This document shows, in pieces, positions 1-6,349 of a stretch of 6,827 nucleotides of DNA. The notes beneath the pieces are model-generated. The model made no database searches. It worked only from the letters and a program-made list of their open reading frames with translations, and had not been told where the DNA came from. Both the position numbers and the translations under genes were made by a program. Numbering within the stretch: position 1 is the stretch's first letter; each line of letters opens with the position of its first letter. The DNA is from Deltaproteobacteria bacterium (GTDB lineage: Bacteria; Desulfobacterota; Desulfobacteria; Desulfobacterales; JAUVVS01), in contig JAUVVS010000111.1 in assembly GCA_030604545.1 (NCBI GenBank), positions 1 through 6,827 on the forward strand, read 5' to 3'.

Positions 1-193
1 CATAGGTAGCGTTTATAAGGTTTTAGTTGAAGAGAAGTTAGAAAATGATCTTTTCATAGGGCGAACATATTTTCAGGCGCCGGAGGTCGATGGTATTACC
101 TATATTAATTCCGAACAATTAGAGATTGGTTGCTTCACCAGTGTGGTGGTGACAGATGCTCTTGAATATGATCTTATTGGAGAACTTGTATGA
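1..193 (+). CDS. rimO: RimO, ribosomal protein S12 methylthiotransferase (C-terminal end only)
   Basis: Partial gene entering from the left edge; reading frame 2 is open for 63 codons to a TGA at 191-193. The visible part is the TRAM domain that closes radical-SAM methylthiotransferases. It contains the characteristic stretch GRTYFQAPEVDGITYI (about residues 20-35 of the fragment), a typical RimO signature, and ends with ALEYDLIGELV, also typical of RimO termini. RimO adds a methylthio group to an aspartate of ribosomal protein S12 in the cytoplasm; the catalytic radical-SAM and UPF0004 domains lie outside the window. The stop overlaps the next start as ATGA, so the two genes are probably cotranscribed and translationally coupled. 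MiaB is the main alternative, but the QAPEVDG motif favours RimO. Confidence 0.88.
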   Translation, partial: IGSVYKVLVEEKLENDLFIGRTYFQAPEVDGITYINSEQLEIGCFTSVVVTDALEYDLIGELV

Positions 194-1170
194 ATAGCTT
201 AAAGCATAAGATTATTTCCATGGTAGAAGATGATCTTGCGGATATCGAAGCTTCTCTAAAGCAAAATCTCAATCCATATTTAGACCTTGTCTTTAAGACG
301 GCAAGTCATATTTTGTTCAGTGGTGGAAAGAGGTTAAGGCCGTTACTCATGGTCCTTTCCGCAAGAATTTGTGGTTATAAAGGGAATTATGACAAGACTT
401 TTTCGACTATTTTTGAATACTTGCATACAGCCACGCTCTTACATGATGATCTTGTGGACGAAGCAACAATACGCAGGGGTAAACCCGTAGCAAATGCTAT
501 ATGGGGTAATTCAATAGCGGTTCTCGTAGGAGATTTTCTCTTTGCACGCTCCCTTTCCATTGCGGCTGAAACAGGAATTACAAAGGTCATTAAAATCATG
601 GCAGAAACTGCAGAAGCTGTATCCCAGGGAGAAATACACCAGCTCATGAGAAAGGGGAGTTTGGTTGTTTCAGAAGCTGAATATATGAAGGTTATTCGAA
701 ACAAGACTGCCGTACTTTTTCAGGGTGCATGCCATGTTAGTTCTCTTCTTGCAGATGCTCCGGAAGATAAAGAAATTGCTCTTTCAGAATATGGTCTTAA
801 CATCGGAATGGCTTTTCAGATGAGAGATGACCTTCTCGATTATACATCCGCTACAAGTGTCTTAGGGAAAAAGGTTGGAGCAGACCTAAAAGAGGGGAAA
901 ATGACCCTGCCGGTTATCTATTCACTGAAAAATACCAGTCCGGAAGATCGAATTGTAATGGAAAGAATCATAAAAAATAATGATTTTTCTGTTCAAGAGT
1001 TTGAAACATTGATACAAATGATAATAAAGTATGGAGGGATTTCTTATACGGAAAATCTGGCAGCAGAATATGTTAAAAATGCAAAAGATGTTCTTTCGGT
1101 CTTTAACCATTCAAAGACAAAAGAAATTCTTGAAGATATAGCAGATTATACGCTGGTGCGGGAGTTGTGA
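190..1170 (+). CDS. ispB: Polyprenyl diphosphate synthase, long-chain trans type (IspB-like)
   Basis: 326 residues, a normal length for the family. It elongates allylic diphosphates with isopentenyl diphosphate, most likely to make the isoprenoid tail of menaquinone or ubiquinone. Visible motifs: GGKRLRPLL (residues 45-53), the first aspartate-rich motif DDLVD (86-90) followed by RRGKP (95-99), and the second aspartate-rich motif DDLLD (213-217) preceded by GMAFQMR. GKKVGADLKEGKMTLP (227-242) is the usual conserved stretch after it. The residue five before the first motif is Ala81; a small residue there is associated with long (C30 or longer) products, so a farnesyl or geranylgeranyl synthase is less likely. 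The exact chain length cannot be read from sequence. The ATG at 190 sits in the ATGA overlap with rimO and has GGAGAA at 179-184 as ribosome binding site. Confidence 0.9.
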   Translation: MNSLKHKIISMVEDDLADIEASLKQNLNPYLDLVFKTASHILFSGGKRLRPLLMVLSARICGYKGNYDKTFSTIFEYLHTATLLHDDLVDEATIRRGKPVANAIWGNSIAVLVGDFLFARSLSIAAETGITKVIKIMAETAEAVSQGEIHQLMRKGSLVVSEAEYMKVIRNKTAVLFQGACHVSSLLADAPEDKEIALSEYGLNIGMAFQMRDDLLDYTSATSVLGKKVGADLKEGKMTLPVIYSLKNTSPEDRIVMERIIKNNDFSVQEFETLIQMIIKYGGISYTENLAAEYVKNAKDVLSVFNHSKTKEILEDIADYTLVREL

Positions 1171-1211
1171 AAAATCAAAACCCGGAGCACGAGGACGGAG
1201 GGGAAAAAAGT

Positions 1212-2417
1212 ATGTTTGTATCATTTTGCACTATTTACAGATCACTGTTTGTAGTCATTTTTTTTACAATTATAATAACATTATCAGGTACTGCTCGGGC
1301 TGAGAAGCAAGTTTTCACCAAAGTTGTAGAGGTGATAGGAACAGGCAGAATTTTTAAAAATAACACTGCAGAAGCAAGGGAACAGGCGATTACAAATAGC
1401 CTGGTTTCTGCTGTTGAAAAAGCTATAGCTGAACTGCTTCCACATGAAACTTTGGTTCAAAATTTTCATATGCTAAACAATATTTTCTATGAAAATACCA
1501 GAGAATATATCCAGGACTATAAGGTATTAGCAGAGGCGGCATCCGATAAGTTTTTCAGAGTAATTGTGCGGTCCACAGTCTCAACCAAAAGAATAAAGGA
1601 ACGGTTGTTGAATGTCGGCATTACAATGGGTGAAAAGACCCTGCCTAAGATCCTTTTTTTTATTGCGGAAAAGAGTCTTGAAGACATTTTACCTAAATAC
1701 TGGTGGGGAGAAGATTTTTCTTTTTCCAATGTTTTTTCAGAGAGGGCCATTAATGAAAAGTTTAAAGAAGAAGGGTATTCAATAATTGATCATGGGCACA
1801 AGGTTCAAAATATGGCGGCTGAATCTGGAAGCAACAAGCTGGATCTTAGCATCCAAGAAGCTGTTAGCCTCGGTATTCGTCTGCAAGCTGATGTGGTAAT
1901 TCTTGGGAAGTCTACAGCAGAAGCAACCCCGAATATCATGGGTGGAAATCTAAAATCGTTTAAGGGTACTGTGATAGTTCGTGCAATCTGGACAGATACT
2001 GGTGAAGAGTTCGCTTTTATTACCAAGACTGCTGTAACAGTAAATTCTGATGAAATTGCAGGTGGTAATGATGCGCTTGCAAGTGCCGGCTCTCTGATAG
2101 GTGAGGAGCTTGCTTCTCAAATAGCTGCTGCATGGCAAAAGAAAGTTGAAGAACCTGAAATGATAGAGATCATGGTTAAAGGTACAAGCCGGCTGGCTAA
2201 TTTTGTAATGTTTCGAAGAACGCTAAATGAAATGCCTGGAATAGAGAACGTCCAAATCAGAGAGATTAAGTCTGACGAGGCTACGATTGTTGTCGATTTT
2301 AAAGGAAATTCCAAAGAGCTTGCAGATGCCTTAATGGTAAAAACATTTGATTCGTTTGGCATTAACATCTACGAAGTATCACCGACAAGTTTAAAAATTG
2401 AGCTTATACCAGGTTAA
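1212..2417 (+). CDS. Secreted FlgT-like protein (flagellar assembly protein T N-terminal-like domain)
   Basis: 401 residues from the ATG at 1212. I chose this start over the in-frame GTG at 1167 for two reasons: GGAGG at 1197-1201 is well placed for it, and translation from it begins directly with a signal peptide. The signal peptide has a hydrophobic core at about residues 11-25 and a likely cleavage after ARA at residue 30. The GTG start would put about 15 charged residues before it. Residues about 35-122 (VVEVIGTGRI, EAREQAITNSLVSAVEKAI, LVQNFHMLNN, REYIQDYKVL) resemble the N-terminal domain of FlgT, a periplasmic flagellar basal-body protein. A middle region (about 145-300) and a C-terminal alpha/beta module (about 320-401) follow; I do not assign these firmly. 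Export to the periplasm is well supported; a flagellar role is inferred. The start is 41 bases after the ispB stop, so it is probably in the same operon. Confidence 0.68.
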   Translation: MFVSFCTIYRSLFVVIFFTIIITLSGTARAEKQVFTKVVEVIGTGRIFKNNTAEAREQAITNSLVSAVEKAIAELLPHETLVQNFHMLNNIFYENTREYIQDYKVLAEAASDKFFRVIVRSTVSTKRIKERLLNVGITMGEKTLPKILFFIAEKSLEDILPKYWWGEDFSFSNVFSERAINEKFKEEGYSIIDHGHKVQNMAAESGSNKLDLSIQEAVSLGIRLQADVVILGKSTAEATPNIMGGNLKSFKGTVIVRAIWTDTGEEFAFITKTAVTVNSDEIAGGNDALASAGSLIGEELASQIAAAWQKKVEEPEMIEIMVKGTSRLANFVMFRRTLNEMPGIENVQIREIKSDEATIVVDFKGNSKELADALMVKTFDSFGINIYEVSPTSLKIELIPG

Positions 2418-2460
2418 GCAGTTAAGTTGTTGAGTGGTTGAGTGGTTAAATTGTTATTTT
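2413..2460 (+). repeat. Degenerate 8-nt tandem array, units beginning GTT
   Basis: Six consecutive 8-nt units each begin with GTT. Two adjacent units (2429-2436 and 2437-2444) are identical, GTTGAGTG. Flanking units are diverged (GTTAAGCA, GTTAAGTT, GTTAAATT, GTTATTTT). The first unit contains the TAA stop (2415-2417) of the FlgT-like gene, so the array starts inside the coding end and runs into the spacer. The periodicity is seen directly; no function is known to me. The outer units match mainly through GTT and AT-richness, so the secure core is 2421-2452. Confidence 0.6.
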
Positions 2461-2479
2461 TATAGCAATGTTTTATATT
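2451..2479 (+). promoter_or_regulatory. Weak candidate sigma70 promoter ahead of pilZ
   Basis: TTGTTA (2451-2456) as a -35 and TATATT (2474-2479) as a -10 are separated by 17 bases. The -10 matches consensus at 5 of 6 positions and the -35 at only 4 of 6. It lies in the only spacer between the FlgT-like gene and pilZ, about 75 bases before the pilZ start. The region is AT-rich, so such matches arise easily by chance. Confidence 0.3.
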
Positions 2480-2552
2480 ATAAGAAATAAAGTGATAGAA
2501 GGCATATAAGGAGATTTTTATTACTCATCGCTAACCCCAACAGGTAAATAAA

Positions 2553-2858
2553 GTGAACGATACTGATTTCCCGCATTCAAGACGTAAACATTCACGTAAT
2601 TCCGTTTTATTTAAGGCAAAAATACTCTTTGAGAATCAAAGCATCGATTGCGAGATTCTGGATATTTCGGCAGGCGGTGCCAGAGTCCGAGGCGAAGGGC
2701 AGTTAGAGCATGGTTTGTCTGTGATATTGAATCTTGATCCATTTGGTGAGATTCCTTGTGAAATTGCGTGGCAAAAGGGCATAAACCTGGGCATTAAATT
2801 CCAGGGCAACCCCGAGGAAGCAGCGGAAATCGTTTTGGCCATGGCAGTTTACAAATAG
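2553..2858 (+). CDS. Single-domain PilZ protein (cyclic di-GMP binding)
   Basis: 101 residues, essentially one PilZ domain. Both c-di-GMP binding motifs are present: RxxxR as R11-KHS-R15 near the N-terminus, and DxSxxG as D37-I-S39-AG-G42. The LGIKF segment at 79-83 is the usual closing strand of the barrel. Such small PilZ proteins act as c-di-GMP receptors that adjust motility, exopolysaccharide or pilus functions through partner proteins; the partner here is unknown. The start is GTG at 2553; an in-frame TAA at 2532-2534 rules out a longer form. The ribosome binding site is weak (AGG at 2542-2544), while a better AAGGAG at 2508-2513 has no start codon at a useful distance. The gene ends in TAG, notable beside a pyrrolysine gene. 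The FlgT-like gene upstream would fit a motility link, but this is only proximity. Confidence 0.85.
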   Translation: MNDTDFPHSRRKHSRNSVLFKAKILFENQSIDCEILDISAGGARVRGEGQLEHGLSVILNLDPFGEIPCEIAWQKGINLGIKFQGNPEEAAEIVLAMAVYK

Positions 2859-2860
2859 CC

Positions 2861-2880
2861 TATAAGAGATTTGTCTTATA
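2861..2880. terminator. AT-rich inverted repeat just after pilZ, possible weak terminator
   Basis: TATAAGA (2861-2867) and TCTTATA (2874-2880) form a perfect 7-bp inverted repeat around a 6-nt loop, two bases after the pilZ stop. It has no GC core and no T-run, so a working intrinsic terminator is doubtful. It also abuts the end of the recognisable aminotransferase fragment on the minus strand and could instead mark a rearrangement edge. Confidence 0.25.
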
Positions 2881-3062
2881 CTCAGCTTAACGCCCAATTC
2901 TTTTGAAAGGGCGGAGTATATTGCAGCTTCGGAATCATCATTGGCCCGTTCACGGGTTGCCCTGTCTTTAAATAGACCTAAGCCGCGCACATTACCTATC
3001 AATGGATACCTTTCCATCATTTCAGATATTCGTTTCAGCACATACTGCCCCAGAGATCGGTC
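2880..3062 (-). pseudogene. Inverted C-terminal fragment of a class III PLP aminotransferase
   Basis: On the minus strand this stretch encodes about 61 codons that align with the C-terminal part of the intact-looking aminotransferase frame at 3094-4482. LGQYVLKRISEMMERYPLIG and NVRGLGL correspond to LGEYAVQRLNEMKEKHSLIG and NVAGMGL there. KDRATRERANDDSEAAIYSAL corresponds to KSRKTKERAFDEAEIIMFKCL. Between GLGL and KDR about five residues (IGIDL or similar) are missing, so the fragment carries an internal in-frame deletion near 2970. The N-terminal and PLP-binding parts are absent, and similarity fades at about 2880, before the TITSEEMD-like end of the domain. The divergence suggests a paralogue or an older copy rather than a fresh duplicate. 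The frame is still free of stops across the fragment, but no start or ribosome binding site serves it. Confidence 0.72.
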
Positions 3063-3093
3063 AAATAATACGACATATGAGGAGGCTTATAAA

Positions 3094-4482
3094 ATGCCGG
3101 GCAAAGATGTAAAAAGAATAAAGCTTATTGAAAGAGAGCAGGGTGATATAAACACCACACCGAACAGAAGAAAATACTGGGAGAGGAATTTATCGGGTTT
3201 AGCAAAAAAATGGTTTGATAAAGACACAAAATATTTTTTACATCAGAGCCTATCAACTCCTGTTCTAAATGTCGTTTCCAAGGCCTATGGCGCATACATC
3301 TAAGATTTGAACGGAAACAAATACATCGATATGCACGGCAACGGAATTCATAATATCGGTTTCAACAACCAGGAAGTTATCCAGGCTATTAAAAAGCAAT
3401 TGGATGAAGAAATGACATTCTGTCCGAGGAGGTATACGAATATTCCTGCGATTAAACTGGCGAAAAAACTCGCGGAAATAACACCTGGAAACTTGAACCG
3501 GTCACTTTTCTGTCCTGGAGGATCTGAAGCAATTGAAATGGCTTTAATGCTTGCAAGGCTTGTAACAGGAAATTTTAAAACAATCTCATTTTGGGATTCA
3601 TTCCATGGTGCAGGATTTGGTGCAGCAAGCATTGGGGGTGAAGAACATTTTCACGGTGGATTGGGGCCTATGGTCCCGGGGGCGTTTCATGTGGAATTTC
3701 CCAATTACTTTCGTAATCCCTGGGGTTTTACCGAAGAAAAGGATGTTGACACAGAGTGTCTTAGGCAGATTGAACAAATTTTAAAGAAGGAGCCTGAGAT
3801 GACGGCTATTATTGGAGAGCCGATTTCTGCAACACCTGTGGTTCCTTCAAAAGAATATTGGAAAGGTGTAAAAAAACTATGTGAACATTACAATGCGTTG
3901 TTGATATTTGATGAAATAATCGAAGGGTTTGGACGGACGGGAAAGATGTTTGCATGTGAACATTTTATTACGCCGGATATCCTTGTTCTTGGAAAATCTC
4001 TTGGCGGCGGAATCGTACCTTTTGCAGGTATCGTAACCCGGGAAAAATATAATGTCTGTCAGGATCGATCGATCGGTCATTACACGCATGAAAAAAACGC
4101 TCTGTGCTCTGCAGCCGCCCTTGCGGAAATTGAGTATATAGAAAGCAATAAACTATCTGAACATGCCGCCGCACTGGGAGAATACGCCGTTCAAAGATTA
4201 AATGAGATGAAAGAAAAGCATTCGCTGATAGGAAATGTTGCAGGGATGGGGTTACATATAGGGATTGATCTGGTAAAGAGCAGAAAAACTAAAGAAAGGG
4301 CTTTTGATGAGGCGGAGATTATTATGTTTAAGTGTCTTGAAAAGGGTCTTTCTTTCAAAACAATAGAAGGAAATATAATAACTCTGCGACCGGCACTGGT
4401 CATAACCAGCGAGGAAATGGACAAAGCGCTTGATATTTTGGATGAAGCAATAGGTGAAGTTGAACTCGGTATGAAATATTAG
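3094..4482 (+). pseudogene. Class III PLP aminotransferase (PbfA-like), interrupted by in-frame TAA at codon 70
   Basis: A single frame of 462 sense-equivalent positions, normal for the family, broken only by TAA at 3301-3303. The ATG at 3094 has a strong AGGAGG at 3080-3085. Before the stop comes the family-like N-terminus (HQSLSTPVLNVVSKAYGAYI); after it DLNGNKYIDMHGN continues directly. PLP features, numbered with the stop as codon 70: GGS 142-144 (phosphate-binding region), SFHG 169-172, the pyridine-nitrogen Asp in IFDEI (D273), and the Schiff-base Lys in LGKSLGGG (K301, codon 3994-3996). GHYTHEK follows. The layout most resembles (R)-1-hydroxy-2-aminoethylphosphonate ammonia-lyase (PbfA) and related 'aspartate aminotransferase family' proteins; the substrate is not assignable. 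The family usually has Glu at the stop position, so one GAA to TAA change would explain it. The frame downstream is otherwise clean, so the lesion is recent, or a sequencing error. It ends in TAG. TTG at 3307 lacks a ribosome binding site. Confidence 0.75.
4454..4478 (+). repeat. Upstream copy of a 25-nt direct repeat (3' end of the aminotransferase gene)
   Basis: The last codons of the aminotransferase gene (encoding GEVELGMKY) include GTGAAGTTGAACTCGG at 4454-4469. This recurs exactly at 6219-6234; allowing two mismatches the match extends over 25 bases. The pair brackets mttB in direct orientation. See the downstream copy. Confidence 0.7.
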
Positions 4483-4533
4483 AAATTTTATGGAAGACAA
4501 ATCTGCAAGAATAACTTTTTGTCATCAATAATA

Positions 4534-4575
4534 TAATAATTATTAGTTTGACTTATAACTCGAGGGTAATATTAT
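4534..4575 (+). promoter_or_regulatory. Candidate sigma70 promoter of mttB with AT-rich upstream palindrome
   Basis: TTGACT (4548-4553) and TATTAT (4570-4575) each match the sigma70 boxes at 5 of 6 positions with a 16-bp spacer. Transcription would begin near 4582 and leave a leader of about 78 nt. Directly upstream, TAATAATTATTA (4534-4545) is a perfect 12-bp palindrome that could act as an UP-like element or an operator. GTATAGAA at 4592-4599 differs by one base from the GTnTAnAC pattern of HutC-type GntR operators and could be a site for the regulator encoded downstream. All of this is pattern matching; the promoter is the best-supported part. Confidence 0.48.
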
Positions 4576-4659
4576 AGTGATTAAATTGGTTGTATAGAAA
4601 ATGTTAAGGAGGCATTGATAGTATTATTAAAAAATTACTTACAATGGAGGAAAAACACC

Positions 4660-6150
4660 ATGGCAGTAAGAAATTTCCAAGCCGGAGCCGGTTGTATCTC
4701 CGGGCTTGGGTTGAAAATGTTTACAGATGATGATCTGGATAGAATTCATCTGGCAACGCTGGATATACTCTGGGACATTGGCGTAAAGGTTGAAAGTAAA
4801 CAAGCACTGGAAATCTTTGACGGTGGCGGATGTACTGTAGATCCGAATACGAAAATTGTTAAAATTCCCGCATCCATTGTAGAAGATGCAATTCGTTCCT
4901 GCCCTCCGACATTCAGAGCTTGCGCAAGAAATCCTGAAAATGATTATATTTGTGAAAAAGGTCGAACCGGGTTTGTTAACTTTGGTGAGGCCCCCCAAAT
5001 GATCGACCCGCATACAAAAAAAGTAAGACTACCTAAAAAGGCAGACGTAGATGATTGCACTAGATTTTTGGATGCCTTAGAGCAAATAATTGTTTTTGAA
5101 AGGCCCTTGACGCCAAGCGATGTGGAACAGGATGTAGCGTGTATTTATAATACGAAATCATTTTTTAATAATTGTACGAAACACGGCTATATTGGTCTCA
5201 ATACTGCGGAAAATTTAAGAACCTGCGTTAAAATGGCATCGCTCGTTGCCGGAGGAGAGGATAAGTTCAGAGAAAGACCCCTGTTTTCGACAACTTGTGA
5301 CCCAATCAGCCCTTTAGTACATGCCGGGGAGGCTGTGGATGTCTTTATCGAAGCGTGCCGATTAGGGGTTCCTTCAAAAATTAATCCCATGGGGTTGATC
5401 GGAGGTACAACTTGCATCAATATAGCAAGCGCTCTGGTGACTCATAACGCTGAGGTTTTGAGTATGATTGTTTTAGGGCAATCAGTTCGAAAAGGCCATC
5501 CTTTAATATACGGTTCTACTACCGGAATATTGGATCTGAAAACGTCACTTGCTGCTGTAGGCGCCCCTGAATCGGCCTTATTCAGTGCAGCGATTGCCAA
5601 GTTGGCACAATTTTATCAAGTCCCTACTTGGGTCGCCGGTGGGTAGAGTGACAGTAAAATACCCGACGCTCAGGCAGCCCATGAGTTTACTATAACCGCC
5701 ATGTTACCAGCGTTGGCAGGCGCCAACCTGATTTATGGCATAGGGATGCTTGATAGCGGGTTAACCTGGGATTATGCTCAGGCTGTTATGGAAAACGAAA
5801 TGCTCGAAATGGTTTTGCAGACAGTCAAAGGTATTTCTATAAGTGATGAGCAAATAGCGTTTGATGTCGTCAAACAGGTAGGCCCAGGTGGTGAATTTAT
5901 ATCTCACGATCATACCTTTGAACACATGAAAGAGCAAAGCCAGGGTAAATTGATCGATCGTAGAAGCCGTGAAATCTGGGAAGCTTCCGGCCGTCCGGAT
6001 TTTGTTGAAAAGGCTTATGAAAAGGCACTTGATATTATTAAAAACCATAAACCTGAGCCTCTACCGGAGGATGTTCAAAAATCGTTAGATTCAATTTTCG
6101 AGGAAGCAGAAGCGTTAAGTAAAGAAAGAAAAGCTAAAGAAGCCTCTTAA
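4660..6150 (+). CDS. mttB: Trimethylamine:corrinoid methyltransferase MttB, pyrrolysine-containing (TAG at 5644-5646 read through)
   Basis: MttB moves a methyl group from trimethylamine to the cobalt of a corrinoid protein (MttC) in the cytoplasm, feeding methylotrophic metabolism. The ATG at 4660 has TGGAGG at 4645-4650 as ribosome binding site; an in-frame TTG at 4615 is poorer. The frame runs 328 codons to TAG (codon 329, 5644-5646) and then continues in the same frame for 167 more codons to TAA at 6148-6150. With TAG read as an amino acid the product is 496 residues, close to the 495 of Methanosarcina barkeri MttB, whose pyrrolysine is residue 334. The residues around the TAG, VAGG before and SDSKIPDAQAAHE after, are the conserved surroundings of the active-site pyrrolysine. 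Both halves read as one TIM-barrel methyltransferase (FTDDDLDRIHLATLDIL near the start, GMLDSGLTWDYAQAVMENE after the TAG). Non-pyrrolysine relatives such as MtgB lack this amber codon, which argues for true MttB. No mttC is adjacent in the window. Confidence 0.92.
5644..5646 (+). other. In-frame UAG recoded as pyrrolysine
   Basis: TAG in frame with mttB at codon 329, with continuous family sequence on both sides and no shift of frame. In MttB this is the active-site pyrrolysine, whose imine ring is thought to bind the methylamine. Decoding needs tRNA-Pyl (pylT), pyrrolysyl-tRNA synthetase (pylS, split as pylSn and pylSc in many bacteria) and the biosynthesis genes pylBCD; none lies in this window. 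A short inverted repeat, GGGTA (5641-5645) with TACCC (5660-5664), spans the codon. Confidence 0.9.
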
Positions 6151-6218
6151 AACATATTTACAACGAGCATGGTGGACCGATTTCAATTACCAAAACCTGA
6201 TAGACCGGGACTAAAAAT

Positions 6219-6243
6219 GTGAAGTTGAACTCGGCATAAAATA
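6219..6243 (+). repeat. Downstream copy of the 25-nt repeat: tail scar of an aminotransferase gene
   Basis: GTGAAGTTGAACTCGG at 6219-6234 is identical to 4454-4469, and the next nine bases match at seven positions (23 of 25 overall). In frame it would encode a truncated GEVELGIK-like end followed by TAA, like the C-terminus of the aminotransferase. The copies are in direct orientation, 1765 bases apart, with mttB between them. The simplest reading is a remnant of a former tandem duplication of the aminotransferase-mttB unit, or of a second aminotransferase copy since deleted. The rest of the 199-base spacer (6151-6349) shows no gene. Confidence 0.6.
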
Positions 6244-6253
6244 AATTCGTCTG

Positions 6254-6268
6254 CCGGTTTATCACCGG
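6254..6268. other. Short hairpin between convergent mttB and gntR
   Basis: CCGGT (6254-6258) and ACCGG (6264-6268) form a 5-bp GC-rich stem with loop TTATC, about 100 bases after mttB and 80 after the stop of the convergent regulator. No T-run follows on either strand, so it is a weak candidate for a shared transcription end. Confidence 0.2.
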
Positions 6269-6349
6269 TTATATTCGACATGACCATATCGATAATTACC
6301 ACATTATTCCAACTGGCCAAAATGATTTTAAAATGCCAAGATAATCGGA

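Noticed and set aside
1167..1211. GTG at 1167 (GTGA overlap with ispB) as start of the FlgT-like gene
   Set aside because: It would place a charged stretch before an otherwise normal signal peptide, whereas GGAGG at 1197-1201 serves ATG 1212.
2508..2513. AAGGAG in the pilZ leader suggesting a small gene
   Set aside because: No ATG, GTG or TTG lies at a usable distance downstream, and no coding frame follows before pilZ.
2941..3093. N-terminal extension of the aminotransferase from TTG 2941
   Set aside because: This stretch is the antisense of the inverted aminotransferase fragment. The ATG at 3094 has a strong ribosome binding site and matches the family start.
3307..4482. Separate aminotransferase gene starting at TTG 3307
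   Set aside because: There is no ribosome binding site, and the missing N-terminal part is present in frame immediately upstream. An interrupted gene is the better description.
4615..4659. TTG at 4615 as the mttB start
   Set aside because: Its Shine-Dalgarno (4606-4612) is only two bases away, and the extra residues do not resemble MttB. The ATG at 4660 has correct spacing to TGGAGG and gives the expected length.
5701..6150. Independent 149-codon ORF after the TAG of mttB
   Set aside because: It is in the same frame as the upstream mttB part, and MttB family sequence already begins right after the TAG (SDSKIPDAQ), before this ATG. It is the C-terminal third of MttB.
6314..6338. TGGC...GCCA with AAAAT/ATTTT segments as a bidirectional terminator
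   Set aside because: The outer stem is 4 bp and the inner segments do not extend it continuously. It is mostly the chance symmetry of AT-rich sequence.
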